NCBI GenBank assembly: GCA_041602815.1
Contig: JBFIFO010000017.1
Span: forward strand, 1 to 38,032
DNA length: 38,032 nucleotides
Reading direction: 5' to 3'
From: GCA-020356105 sp041602815
GTDB taxonomy: Bacteria > Pseudomonadota > Alphaproteobacteria > UBA8366 > JADFVY01
Shown: positions 15,926-22,997 of the stretch, piece by piece
Numbering within the stretch: the stretch's first letter is position 1
Layout: the number at the start of each line of letters is the position of its first letter
The notes under the pieces: generated by a model
Database searches by the model: none
The model's input: only the letters and a program-made list of their open reading frames with translations
Told to the model about the DNA's origin: nothing
Program-made: the position numbers and the translations under genes

Positions 15926-17068
15926 TCAGGCCATGCGCGGCGTGTAGCCTTTAGGCGGCCACCAGGCGTCGAACTGGTTCGGCTCAGGCAGGCCGAGCTC
16001 CTTGGTGCCGCGGACCGGCTTGCCGATATGCTCCTGCACCCGTGTGAAGGTATCCGCCGTCAGGCATTCCACCTGCGCCGCGCGACGGTCGGCCGCTTCG
16101 CCGATACGCACGTCGGTCTGGAAGAATTTCTGCCTCGCCGTCTTTTTCCATGCGTCCGACTGGAACGCCTTCTCCCAGGCGACGGCGATCTGCTTGAGGA
16201 TGTCGACCGGCGTATCGCGTTTGAGCGCGAGATTGTAAATCCCGCCGAGCGGCAGCAGCGGCTTGAGCGACGGGATGGCGTCGCCGATCGAGCGCAGCGT
16301 GCCGACGCCCTCGACCTCGAGATCGGTCGCCCCGGTCTGCTGTAGCATGCGCAGATTGCCCGCCCGGACATGCTCGATATGCTCGTGCACACCGCCACCG
16401 GCGATGTCGACCTCGCCCTGCAAACCGGCCAGCGTCGCCGGCTTGCCGCCCTTGTAGGGCACGAATTTCAGCTTGATGCCGGCGGTCTCCGAGACGATCG
16501 CCGCCAGCTCGTGCCAGATGCCGCCGGTGCCCGACGTCGAGATCGAGATCTTGCCGGGGTTCTTCCTGGCGGCCTCGAAGACGTCCTCGACGGTCTGGAA
16601 GGGCGAGTCGGGCTTGACCGACCAGGCCGCGAGCGAATTGCCGCCCTGGAAGTATTGCCAGTCCTCCCACGCCACCGAGTCGGAATGGCCCATGACGCGG
16701 ACGAACTTGTTGTAGTTGGCGGCGCCGAGCCACCAGTAGCCGTCGGCCGGCTTGCCCAGCATGAACTTGGTGGCGACCCCGCCGACCGCGCCCGGCTTGT
16801 TGATGACGTTGATCTCCCAGCCGGTCGTCTTGGCCATCTCAGCCGTGATCGTCCGCAATACCGTGTCCGTGCCACCGCCGGCGCCGTACATCACCACCGT
16901 TGTGATGGCGCGTTCCGGCCACGCCGCGGCGCCGGCACCCCTTGGTGCGATGACGAGCGGCGTGATCGCCGCGGCGCCGGCGGCACCGACACCGCCGAGG
17001 AACTGCCTGCGGTCAAGTTTTGGCAACAGGATACCGCCGCCGCCCTTCTTACCTGTGTCGTTTCCCAT
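15926..17068 (-). CDS. tctC: Tripartite tricarboxylate transporter binding protein, TctC (Tat-exported)
   Basis: A 380-residue extracytoplasmic binding protein of the TctC/Bug family. The N-terminus has LDRRQFLGGVGAAG with twin arginines at residues 20-21, so export by the Tat pathway is likely, with cleavage near GAGAAA (44-49). The family segments are INKPGAVGGVAT (about 83) and GTGGIWHELAAI (about 156). Several tryptophans in the ligand region (W112-W113, W135, W138) hint at a bulky, perhaps aromatic ligand. The start is preceded by GGGAGGCCAAA. It is the first gene of the operon behind the promoter at 17123-17190. Confidence 0.93.
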   Translation of the reverse strand: MGNDTGKKGGGGILLPKLDRRQFLGGVGAAGAAAITPLVIAPRGAGAAAWPERAITTVVMYGAGGGTDTVLRTITAEMAKTTGWEINVINKPGAVGGVATKFMLGKPADGYWWLGAANYNKFVRVMGHSDSVAWEDWQYFQGGNSLAAWSVKPDSPFQTVEDVFEAARKNPGKISISTSGTGGIWHELAAIVSETAGIKLKFVPYKGGKPATLAGLQGEVDIAGGGVHEHIEHVRAGNLRMLQQTGATDLEVEGVGTLRSIGDAIPSLKPLLPLGGIYNLALKRDTPVDILKQIAVAWEKAFQSDAWKKTARQKFFQTDVRIGEAADRRAAQVECLTADTFTRVQEHIGKPVRGTKELGLPEPNQFDAWWPPKGYTPRMA

Positions 17069-17122
17069 TTTGGCCTCCCGGTTTTATTGCTGTGACATGG
17101 CTTAAGGGAAGTAAGTCCATCG

Positions 17123-17190
17123 ATGATAGGGACGCCTAAGTATGAAGGAAAATTCCTATTGAACCTATCGATATGTTCCGCCCGCATAGG
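17123..17190 (-). promoter_or_regulatory. LysR-type promoter/operator of the TTT-transporter operon
   Basis: On the minus strand the -10 box is TATCAT (17123-17128). The upstream block 17138-17190 is 41/53 identical to 11579-11631 and has the same 15-base offset to the -10 box. The T-N11-A box is CTATG-N9-CATAT (17171-17189), centred about 64 bp before the predicted start. GGAATTTTCC overlaps the -35 region. GAAC-N10-GTTC around an ATCGAT core adds further symmetry here that the other copy lacks. The 5' leader to tctC would be about 48 bases. Confidence 0.65.
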
Positions 17191-17209
17191 GGAAGGCGAT
17201 ACCCGCTGC

Positions 17210-18277
17210 CTAGGTCGGCCCCGCGATTCCCAGCTTGTCGGCGAGATCATCCAGTGCCTCGAGGAGCGGTTGCGGGATCGGCACCCCGTTCTCAAGACGG
17301 TCGCGGCGCTTGGCGTGACTCATCTCGCCCGGCAGGCGGATCCGGTCCACGCCCGGCATGCGGGCCGAACCCCGCATCGTGCGGATCACTTCGTCGACGC
17401 GGCGCCGGAAGTCGTCCGGCTCCCCGAACGCATCCAGCGAGATCGCCAGCACCGCCTGGCCGGTGTTCGTGGGGGTGACGTCGTCGGCGTTGAAATCGAT
17501 GACGTCCCGGCCCATGGCGGCGCCGTTGAGGGTTCCGGCCAGAAGTCCGATGATCAGCGCCAGGCCGTAGCCCTTGTAGCCGCCGATCGGCAGCAGGAAC
17601 CCCTCGTTCGCGCGTTTCGGGTCGGTCAGCGGCTTGCCCTCGCGGTCGATCATCCAGCCTTCCGGCATCATCTCGCCGCGCTGCAGCGCCGTCTTGACCT
17701 TGCCGTACGCGGCCACCGTGGTCGCCATGTCGAGGACGATGGCCGGCTCGTCCAACGCCGGGACGGCGACGGCGAGCGGGTTGGTGCTGAGCAGCATGTC
17801 GATGCCGCCCCAGGGCGGCAGGTGGTTGGCGCTGCCGACCGCAAGATAGATGCCGATCATGCCGCGCTCGAGCGGGATCCGTGCATAGGTCGAGGCGGCA
17901 CCGGCGTGGTTGCCGTTGCGCACCCCGGCCCAGCCGACACCGTGTTCCTGCGCCTTCTCGATCGCTGCCTCGGCGGCGCGGCCGACCACCAGATGCCCCA
18001 GCCCGTTGTCGCCGTCGACCAGCGCCATCGCCGCATTCTCGCGAACGATGCGGATGTCGGGACGGGTGTTGATGCCGCCGGCCTGGATGCGGCGGACGTA
18101 TTGCGGCAGCCGGAAGATCCCGTGCCCGTCGGCGCCGTTCAGATCCGGCTCGACGATCAGCGCTGCGCCGGCCCTGGCGTCGTCCGGCAGCAACCCGACC
18201 GCCGTGAGCGCGCGCGCCGCGAACGCGGCCAGCCGCGTATGGGAGACCCGATGCATACCCGTGTCCTGTTCCGCCAT
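17210..18277 (-). CDS. Malate/L-lactate dehydrogenase family oxidoreductase (Ldh2 type)
   Basis: A 355-residue member of the malate/L-sulfolactate/ureidoglycolate dehydrogenase family, NAD(P)-dependent enzymes that interconvert 2-hydroxy and 2-oxo acids. The signatures are GADGHGIFRLPQY (about 48-60), GNHAGAAST, the substrate segment STNPLAVAVPA, and GGYKGYGLALIIGLLAG. The length is typical. It starts MAEQDTGMHRVSHTRL; an internal Met8 is possible. It follows the TRAP-like binding protein by 9 bp and ends the third minus-strand gene run. The substrate is unknown; a hydroxy acid made or used by the neighbouring pathway is plausible. Confidence 0.92.
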   Translation of the reverse strand: MAEQDTGMHRVSHTRLAAFAARALTAVGLLPDDARAGAALIVEPDLNGADGHGIFRLPQYVRRIQAGGINTRPDIRIVRENAAMALVDGDNGLGHLVVGRAAEAAIEKAQEHGVGWAGVRNGNHAGAASTYARIPLERGMIGIYLAVGSANHLPPWGGIDMLLSTNPLAVAVPALDEPAIVLDMATTVAAYGKVKTALQRGEMMPEGWMIDREGKPLTDPKRANEGFLLPIGGYKGYGLALIIGLLAGTLNGAAMGRDVIDFNADDVTPTNTGQAVLAISLDAFGEPDDFRRRVDEVIRTMRGSARMPGVDRIRLPGEMSHAKRRDRLENGVPIPQPLLEALDDLADKLGIAGPT

Positions 18278-18286
18278 GATGGTCCC

Positions 18287-19210
18287 TCAAGCCCCTGTCA
18301 GATAGCCGATGAGATCCGTGCCGACGCGCTCGCGCCATTCGTGCACCAGCGGTGCGACCGCGGCGGCGAACGCCACGCGCTCGTCGTCCGACAGGTGGAT
18401 GATCTCGTTACGCGCCGGATCGATTTCCGCCAGCACCGCCGCATCCTCGGCAGCCGCGAATTCGCGCTGCGCCTGGGTCGCCGTCGCGACGGCGGCATCG
18501 ACCGCCATGCGAACGTCGTGCGGCCAGGACTCATAGCTTGGCGCGTGGCACAACAATGCCGCGAAGCCCAGGAAATGGCCCGTCAGCGTGATCCAGCGAT
18601 GGTGATCGAGAATGCCGAAATTGCGGATGTTGGTCAGCGGATTGTCCTGGGCGTCGACCGCGCCGCGCCGCACTGCAGAAACCAGCTCTCTCACGTCGAG
18701 CGTGACCGGCTCGAAGCCGAGCATCTCGAACGTCCGAACGTGCAGTTCGCTCGATAACGTGCGGATACGCAGGCCGCGGCAGTCCTGCGGCCGTCGGATC
18801 GGTCCCACCCGGTTGGAGACATGCCGGAACCCGTTGTCCCAGAAGCCGAGGATGCGGTAGTCCGAGCACGATGCCAGCCTTTCGGCCAGTAACGTGCCGA
18901 GGCGGCCGTCAAGGGCCGCGTATGCCTTCGCACGGTCGTCGACCAGAAACGGCAGGTCGAGCACCGCGAACTCCGGTACGCGCGCGCCGAGATAGCTGGT
19001 CGAAAAATAGCACAGCGTCAACTCGCCGCTCCCGACCATGGTCAACAGGTCGGCTGCCTTACGCCCCGCGGCAACGACATTGCCTTCGATCTCGATGCGC
19101 ACCGCCTCGCCGAGCGGCGACTCGACCTCGCGCTTTACGACCTCGAGGGCGCGACTGTGCACCGAGGCGGGTCCCTGGTACCCGCCGAACCGCATATCGA
19201 TTGCGACCAT
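18287..19210 (-). CDS. TRAP DctP-like binding protein without signal peptide
   Basis: A 307-residue protein with the DctP fold: VAIDMRFGGYQGPASVHSRA as the first strand, PEFAVLDLPFLVDDRAKAY (79-97) and CRGLRIRTLSS (144-154) with the conserved ligand arginine (Arg150), then AVRRGAVDAQDNPLTNI. It starts exactly where mature DctP proteins start. No signal sequence can be added, because no start codon lies upstream in frame before a stop. No dctQ or dctM is adjacent. It may be cytoplasmic, acting as a ligand sensor or carrier, or it may be a remnant. It sits between a cupin gene (19 bp) and the dehydrogenase gene (9 bp). Only a poor ribosome site is seen. Confidence 0.82.
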   Translation of the reverse strand: MVAIDMRFGGYQGPASVHSRALEVVKREVESPLGEAVRIEIEGNVVAAGRKAADLLTMVGSGELTLCYFSTSYLGARVPEFAVLDLPFLVDDRAKAYAALDGRLGTLLAERLASCSDYRILGFWDNGFRHVSNRVGPIRRPQDCRGLRIRTLSSELHVRTFEMLGFEPVTLDVRELVSAVRRGAVDAQDNPLTNIRNFGILDHHRWITLTGHFLGFAALLCHAPSYESWPHDVRMAVDAAVATATQAQREFAAAEDAAVLAEIDPARNEIIHLSDDERVAFAAAVAPLVHEWRERVGTDLIGYLTGA

Positions 19211-19229
19211 GACGGTGCCGCGGCGGCGG

Positions 19230-19637
19230 TCAGGTGGTGACGTCGCCGCCGGACAGATGCGCCACGGTCTCGCCGGTTTCCGTGAAGGTCCGGGTGACCG
19301 TGTCGGTGTCGTAGACCCACAGGATGGTCAGCGGCCCGTCGCCGACATTGATGAACCGGTGCGGCTTGTCCCTGGGAATGAAAGTCGTATCGTACGGCTT
19401 GACCGGCGTCCGCTCGCCGTCGATCTCGACCTCCGCCCTTCCCTCGAGAAGCGTGACCTGCTCGTCGCAATTGTGCGAATGCATCGGCACTTTCTGACCG
19501 GCCGGGAACCGGGTGATGCCGGTCGTAATGCGCGCCCCTTCGCAGCGCTCGGCGCCAACCAGCAGCGTGGTTTCGACACCGTTGCCGCGGGCAAAGACCG
19601 GCGCCTCGTCGATCTTGATGATCTGCGCTTTCGCCAT
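19230..19637 (-). CDS. Cupin-domain protein
   Basis: A 135-residue single-domain cupin. Motif 1 is MHSHNCDEQVTLLEG (about 67-81), giving His, His and Glu metal ligands. Motif 2 is FIPRDKPHRFIN, giving the last histidine. All four usual ligands are therefore present and a metal centre is likely. It could be a small dioxygenase, isomerase or ligand-binding protein. The start at 19637 follows AGAGAGGACATC; the longer frame to 19688 begins inside a 20-bp tandem repeat and is not family-like. It is 19 bp upstream of the TRAP-like protein. Confidence 0.88.
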   Translation of the reverse strand: MAKAQIIKIDEAPVFARGNGVETTLLVGAERCEGARITTGITRFPAGQKVPMHSHNCDEQVTLLEGRAEVEIDGERTPVKPYDTTFIPRDKPHRFINVGDGPLTILWVYDTDTVTRTFTETGETVAHLSGGDVTT

Positions 19638-19649
19638 GATGTCCTCTCT

Positions 19650-19689
19650 TCCTCGAATGACCCGGCACGTCCTCGAATGACCCGGCACG
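19650..19689. repeat. 20-bp perfect tandem duplication
   Basis: The 20-base unit TCCTCGAATGACCCGGCACG occurs twice head to tail (19650-19669 and 19670-19689) in the gap before the cupin gene. It is close to the cupin ribosome site and so lies in its leader. Confidence 0.85.
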
Positions 19690-19768
19690 CGTCAGAGCTT
19701 ACCGGTTATGCACCGGGCGCGGCCATACGAAATTGGCATGACGGAATGCCTGCGGGGCATGCGGCGGT

Positions 19769-20773
19769 TCAGGGGCGGACCACGCGGGCAGCCTCGCCGC
19801 GTTCGGCCGACACGCAGATCGCCTCCAGGACCGCCACGTTGTGGATCATGTCCTCGGCCGAAATCGGATATGGCGCATCGCCGGACGCCGCCGTGGCGAA
19901 GGCTTCGAGGTTGGCCCGCGCGGCGTCGATCGCCGGGATCTGGCGGGTCCGGGGCGCACCGCCCGACCGGCATAGGGTGAAATCGACCAGTCCTTCCGCC
20001 TCCGGCCGCACCCGGTCGCGCGCCTCGACCCACGCGTCCGACCCGAATATGTGCAGCCGCATGAAGAACGGCGTCTTGAGGATCGCCGTGACGGACGCAG
20101 TGGCGCCGCAGCGGAACCTGAGCAGGACGGAGACCACGTCGCCGCCCGGCGCCGCCATCGCCTGCCTCGCCGTTTCCGCATACAGGCGATCGACCGGCCC
20201 CAGCATGTCGATCAGCGTATCGGTGAGATGGATGCCCATCGCTGTCATCCCGGCCGCCGGCGCGTGCTCGGCCGCGAGCCGCCAGTTGCCGGGGTCGAGG
20301 CCGGCCAGCGAATCGTGGCTGAAATGGGCCTCGGCGTGCATGATGGTGCCGAGCTCGCCGGCCGCGATCATTCGCTTGATCTCGATCAGCGCCGGCTCGA
20401 ACCGCCGCTCATGGCCGACGCCGAGCACCACGCCGGCCTTGCGGCACGCTGCGACCACGCGCTCCGCGTCGGCCCCGGTCAGGGCGAGCGGCTTTTCGAC
20501 GAAGACATGCTTCCCGGCCTTGGCGGCCTCGATCGCCTGATCGACGTGCCAGGCATGCGGCGTCGTCAGGATGACGGCCTCGACGTGCGGGTCCTGTAAC
20601 GCGTCCGCATACACCGCGGACAGGCGGAGCCAGTGGCGCGCCGCGAACTCCTGGGCCGAATCGGGTGCGATGTCGACGGCGCGGACGAAGCGGATGCGCG
20701 CGCTCGACCCCTGCACGCTTTCGACCAGGTGCCGGCCCCACCAGCCGAGACCGATGACCGCCGCGTTGATCAT
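19769..20773 (-). CDS. Gfo/Idh/MocA-family oxidoreductase
   Basis: A 334-residue NAD(P)-dependent oxidoreductase, distinct from the one at 12546-13667. It starts MINAAVIGLGWWGRHLVESV with the GxGxxG nucleotide motif. FVEKPLALT supplies the catalytic Lys, and AMGIHLTDTLIDML supplies the conserved His and Asp of the second domain. The start overlaps the stop of the DUF1330 gene as ATGA (20770-20773), so the two are translationally coupled. The presence of two such enzymes in neighbouring operons suggests successive or alternative steps on related cyclic substrates. A 131-bp gap with a tandem repeat separates it from the cupin. Confidence 0.9.
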   Translation of the reverse strand: MINAAVIGLGWWGRHLVESVQGSSARIRFVRAVDIAPDSAQEFAARHWLRLSAVYADALQDPHVEAVILTTPHAWHVDQAIEAAKAGKHVFVEKPLALTGADAERVVAACRKAGVVLGVGHERRFEPALIEIKRMIAAGELGTIMHAEAHFSHDSLAGLDPGNWRLAAEHAPAAGMTAMGIHLTDTLIDMLGPVDRLYAETARQAMAAPGGDVVSVLLRFRCGATASVTAILKTPFFMRLHIFGSDAWVEARDRVRPEAEGLVDFTLCRSGGAPRTRQIPAIDAARANLEAFATAASGDAPYPISAEDMIHNVAVLEAICVSAERGEAARVVRP

Positions 20774-21072
20774 GCCGTGGCGTCGCCGCCCTCGACGATC
20801 ACCAGCTCGTTGATGCCGGCGCCGGCGCGGCGAAACGCCGCGGCCTCGCGGTATTCCGGCGAATTGAAACAGGCCTCCGCCTGCTCCAGCGAGGCAAACT
20901 CGATGACCACGTGGCGCTCGAAATTCTCCGGCCCCTCGAGAATCTTGTAGCGGCCGCCCCGGGCCAGCACCCTGCCGCCGTATTTCGCCAGGATGCCCGG
21001 CACGAGGTCGGTGTATTTCTTGTATTCCACCGGATCTACGATGCGCGCCCGCGCAAGCCAGTAAGCCGTCAA
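20770..21072 (-). CDS. DUF1330 family protein
   Basis: A protein of about 100 residues with a ferredoxin-like (dimeric alpha-beta barrel) fold, marked by NFERHVVIEFASLEQAEACF and NSPEYREAA. Its function is unknown. Such small proteins often sit in catabolic operons and may be isomerases, monooxygenases or chaperones. The start is best taken as TTG at 21072: GGGAGG lies 5 bases upstream, giving the family-like LTAYWLARARIVDPVEYKKY. No ATG gives a sensible start; the longer frame to 21207 adds a sequence unlike the family. It is the first gene of the third minus-strand run and overlaps the next gene by 4 bp. Confidence 0.85.
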   Translation of the reverse strand: MTAYWLARARIVDPVEYKKYTDLVPGILAKYGGRVLARGGRYKILEGPENFERHVVIEFASLEQAEACFNSPEYREAAAFRRAGAGINELVIVEGGDATA

Positions 21073-21153
21073 AATCGCCTCCCTGCATGTGCCGCCACCG
21101 GCCGCGGCGTCTCCGCGACGATCATCGACGGCGCCGCGAAAATTGCAACAGCA

Positions 21154-21165
21154 TGGTGGCCACCA
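21154..21165. promoter_or_regulatory. 12-bp palindrome, candidate GntR-type operator
   Basis: TGGTGGCCACCA is a perfect palindrome with the TGGT-N4-ACCA shape bound by many FadR/VanR-subgroup GntR regulators. It lies 82 bp before the DUF1330 start. On the minus strand TTGCAA and GATGAT, 16 bases apart and just downstream, could be -35 and -10 boxes. The 203-bp gap (21073-21275) holds no other clear feature except AT-rich DNA before 21276. Confidence 0.3.
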
Positions 21166-21275
21166 GATCGCAAGCCATGCGCGCCCTGCAATGCTGCGAT
21201 GCAGCACAAACCGCTTGATATCTGACGCGCGGTTACTATCTTTTCTTTGGATTTAGAGATATTTGGGGATTTTTC

Positions 21276-21503
21276 ATGACCGACTTCACTCTGCCGCATC
21301 GCAAAAACCGGATGTCCTCGATCCTGGGCGGTATCGGCAATTCCATTTCTCAGCTCCTTGGGTCGCTGCGTGCCGGCCTCGACGCCCGTGACGCGTTCGA
21401 CCGTTACAGCGTGATGAGCAATGCTGAGCTGGCACGCCGAGGTCTCAAGCGCGAAGAAATTCCGCACCTCGTCATGCGCCGGTATCTTACCGGCGAAAAC
21501 TGA
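21276..21503 (+). CDS. DUF1127 (YjiS-like) small protein
   Basis: A 75-residue protein. The C-terminal half has the DUF1127 pattern YSVMSNAELARRGLKREEIP, with a helical N-terminal part (SSILGGIGNSISQLLGSLRA). In alphaproteobacteria such short proteins affect phosphate, carbon or RNA metabolism and are often RNA-binding; the role of this one is unknown. It is a single-gene unit with an AT-rich upstream region and its own terminator 8 bp after the stop. The ribosome site is weak (TTGGGGA). Confidence 0.85.
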   Translation: MTDFTLPHRKNRMSSILGGIGNSISQLLGSLRAGLDARDAFDRYSVMSNAELARRGLKREEIPHLVMRRYLTGEN

Positions 21504-21510
21504 CGCAATC

Positions 21511-21539
21511 AGGGCGCCGCAAGGCGCCCTTCTTTCGTT
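21511..21539 (+). terminator. Intrinsic terminator after the DUF1127 gene
   Basis: An 8-bp perfect stem AGGGCGCC (21511-21518) and GGCGCCCT (21523-21530) with a GCAA tetraloop, followed by TCTTTCGTT. The stem is very stable and the loop is a GNRA type; the T-run is short but present. Confidence 0.8.
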
Positions 21540-21745
21540 CACCCGCGATCACAATCGCTGCGGGATTCCGGCCGCCGGCTCGCACCGTGCACCGTCATGA
21601 CTGCAGGGCATGACGGTATTCCCTTTCCGCAGATTGACTTTGCGCGTCCATCGGGGACATGCTGGCGCCCGGATGATGGCCGCGCGTGCGGACGCCTGCG
21701 CCGGCGCGCCGGTCTGTTTGAAATATGCTTACCTCGGGGGGAACG

Positions 21746-22993
21746 ATGGGCACCGCGAATTTCGGCATCACCGGCGTCGACTGGCAACAGCGCATCAACT
21801 GGGACCGGCTGCGCAAGTACCGGCTTGAGAGCGCCCGCGCGCGCATGAAGGCGCACGGCCTGGGCGCCCTGCTGCTGATGTACGACGAGAACGTGCGTTA
21901 CGTTACCAGCACGCTGACGCCCGGCTGGAACCGCCTGAAGCCGGGCCTGCGCTATGCGATGTTGTGCGGCGACGGCGACCCGGTCCTGTTCGAGCAGGGC
22001 GATATCGGCATCCAGATCGAGCGGCACTCGCCGTGGCTGCCGCAGGAGAACATCCGCTACTCCTACGCCTGGATCAAGGGCGCGGCCGGCGCGGCCTCCG
22101 ATCAGCAGGTGACCAAGTTCACCAACGCGGTCAAGGAGGAGATGAAGCGGCACGGGGTCGCCGGCGAGAAGCTCGGCGTCGACTTCATCGACATCAACAT
22201 GCTCGGCGCCTTCGAATCCCAGGGCATCACCTGGACCGACGGCATGACGCCGATGATGGAGGCGCGGGCGATCAAGAACGAGGACGAGCAGGAATGCATG
22301 CGCATCGTCGCCGCGATCGGCGATGCCGCGCATTACGAGACCATGAAGTTCCTGAAGCCCGGCGTCACCGAGAACCAGGTCACCGCCCATATCATGCAGT
22401 TCCTGTACAACATCCCGGGCATGGAGGACGTCGAGGACGTGATCGTCTCGTCGGGGCCGAACACCTGGCCGAACTGGCGCAACTTCTCCGACCGCATCGT
22501 CCAGCCCGGCGACATCGTCTTCATGGACCTCGCGGCGCTGACCTGGAACGGCTACAAGTCGTGCTACTACCGCACCTACTGTGTCGGTCGCGAGCCGACC
22601 CAGGAGATGAAGGACACCTACGAGATCGCACTCAAGTGGCTGTACGACTCGATCGAGGCGGTCAAGGTCGGGGCAACGACCCGCGACATCGCGATGAAGT
22701 GGCCGTCGGCGAAGGAAACCTGGGGCTACGAGGAGGAGGACCAGGCGGCGGCGAACCTGTGGGGCCACGGGCTCGGCCTTGCCCAGTACGACCCGCCCGT
22801 GATCTCGCGCATCTGGTCGCTCGACCATCCGATCGAGATCAAGCCGGGCATGGTCTTCGCGCTGGAGACCCAGCATGGCAAGGTGCACAAATACGGCGTG
22901 CGGATCGAGGAGATGCTGATCGTCCACGAGAACGAGACCGAGATCATCTCCAACTTCCCGGTGGAGAAGATCACCGTCGTCGATCCGTTGTAA
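21746..22993 (+). CDS. M24-family (DddP/prolidase-like) protein with an altered metal site
   Basis: A 415-residue two-domain protein of the M24 (creatinase/aminopeptidase) fold. The N-terminal domain has LGALLLMYDENVRYVT; the catalytic domain has SSGPNTWPNWRNFSDR, resembling the DddP group of DMSP-lyase-like proteins. Of the five usual metal ligands, Asp261 (FMDLAA), His341 (WGHGLG), Glu374 (ALETQ) and Glu388 (RIEEM) are present. The second aspartate is Cys273 (YKSCYYRTY). Activity as a classical two-metal peptidase is therefore doubtful; a lyase or hydrolase role is possible. The start follows a GGGGGGAAC ribosome site. The next gene begins 4 bp after its stop, so they form a unit. Confidence 0.85.
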   Translation: MGTANFGITGVDWQQRINWDRLRKYRLESARARMKAHGLGALLLMYDENVRYVTSTLTPGWNRLKPGLRYAMLCGDGDPVLFEQGDIGIQIERHSPWLPQENIRYSYAWIKGAAGAASDQQVTKFTNAVKEEMKRHGVAGEKLGVDFIDINMLGAFESQGITWTDGMTPMMEARAIKNEDEQECMRIVAAIGDAAHYETMKFLKPGVTENQVTAHIMQFLYNIPGMEDVEDVIVSSGPNTWPNWRNFSDRIVQPGDIVFMDLAALTWNGYKSCYYRTYCVGREPTQEMKDTYEIALKWLYDSIEAVKVGATTRDIAMKWPSAKETWGYEEEDQAAANLWGHGLGLAQYDPPVISRIWSLDHPIEIKPGMVFALETQHGKVHKYGVRIEEMLIVHENETEIISNFPVEKITVVDPL

Positions 22994-22997
22994 GTCG

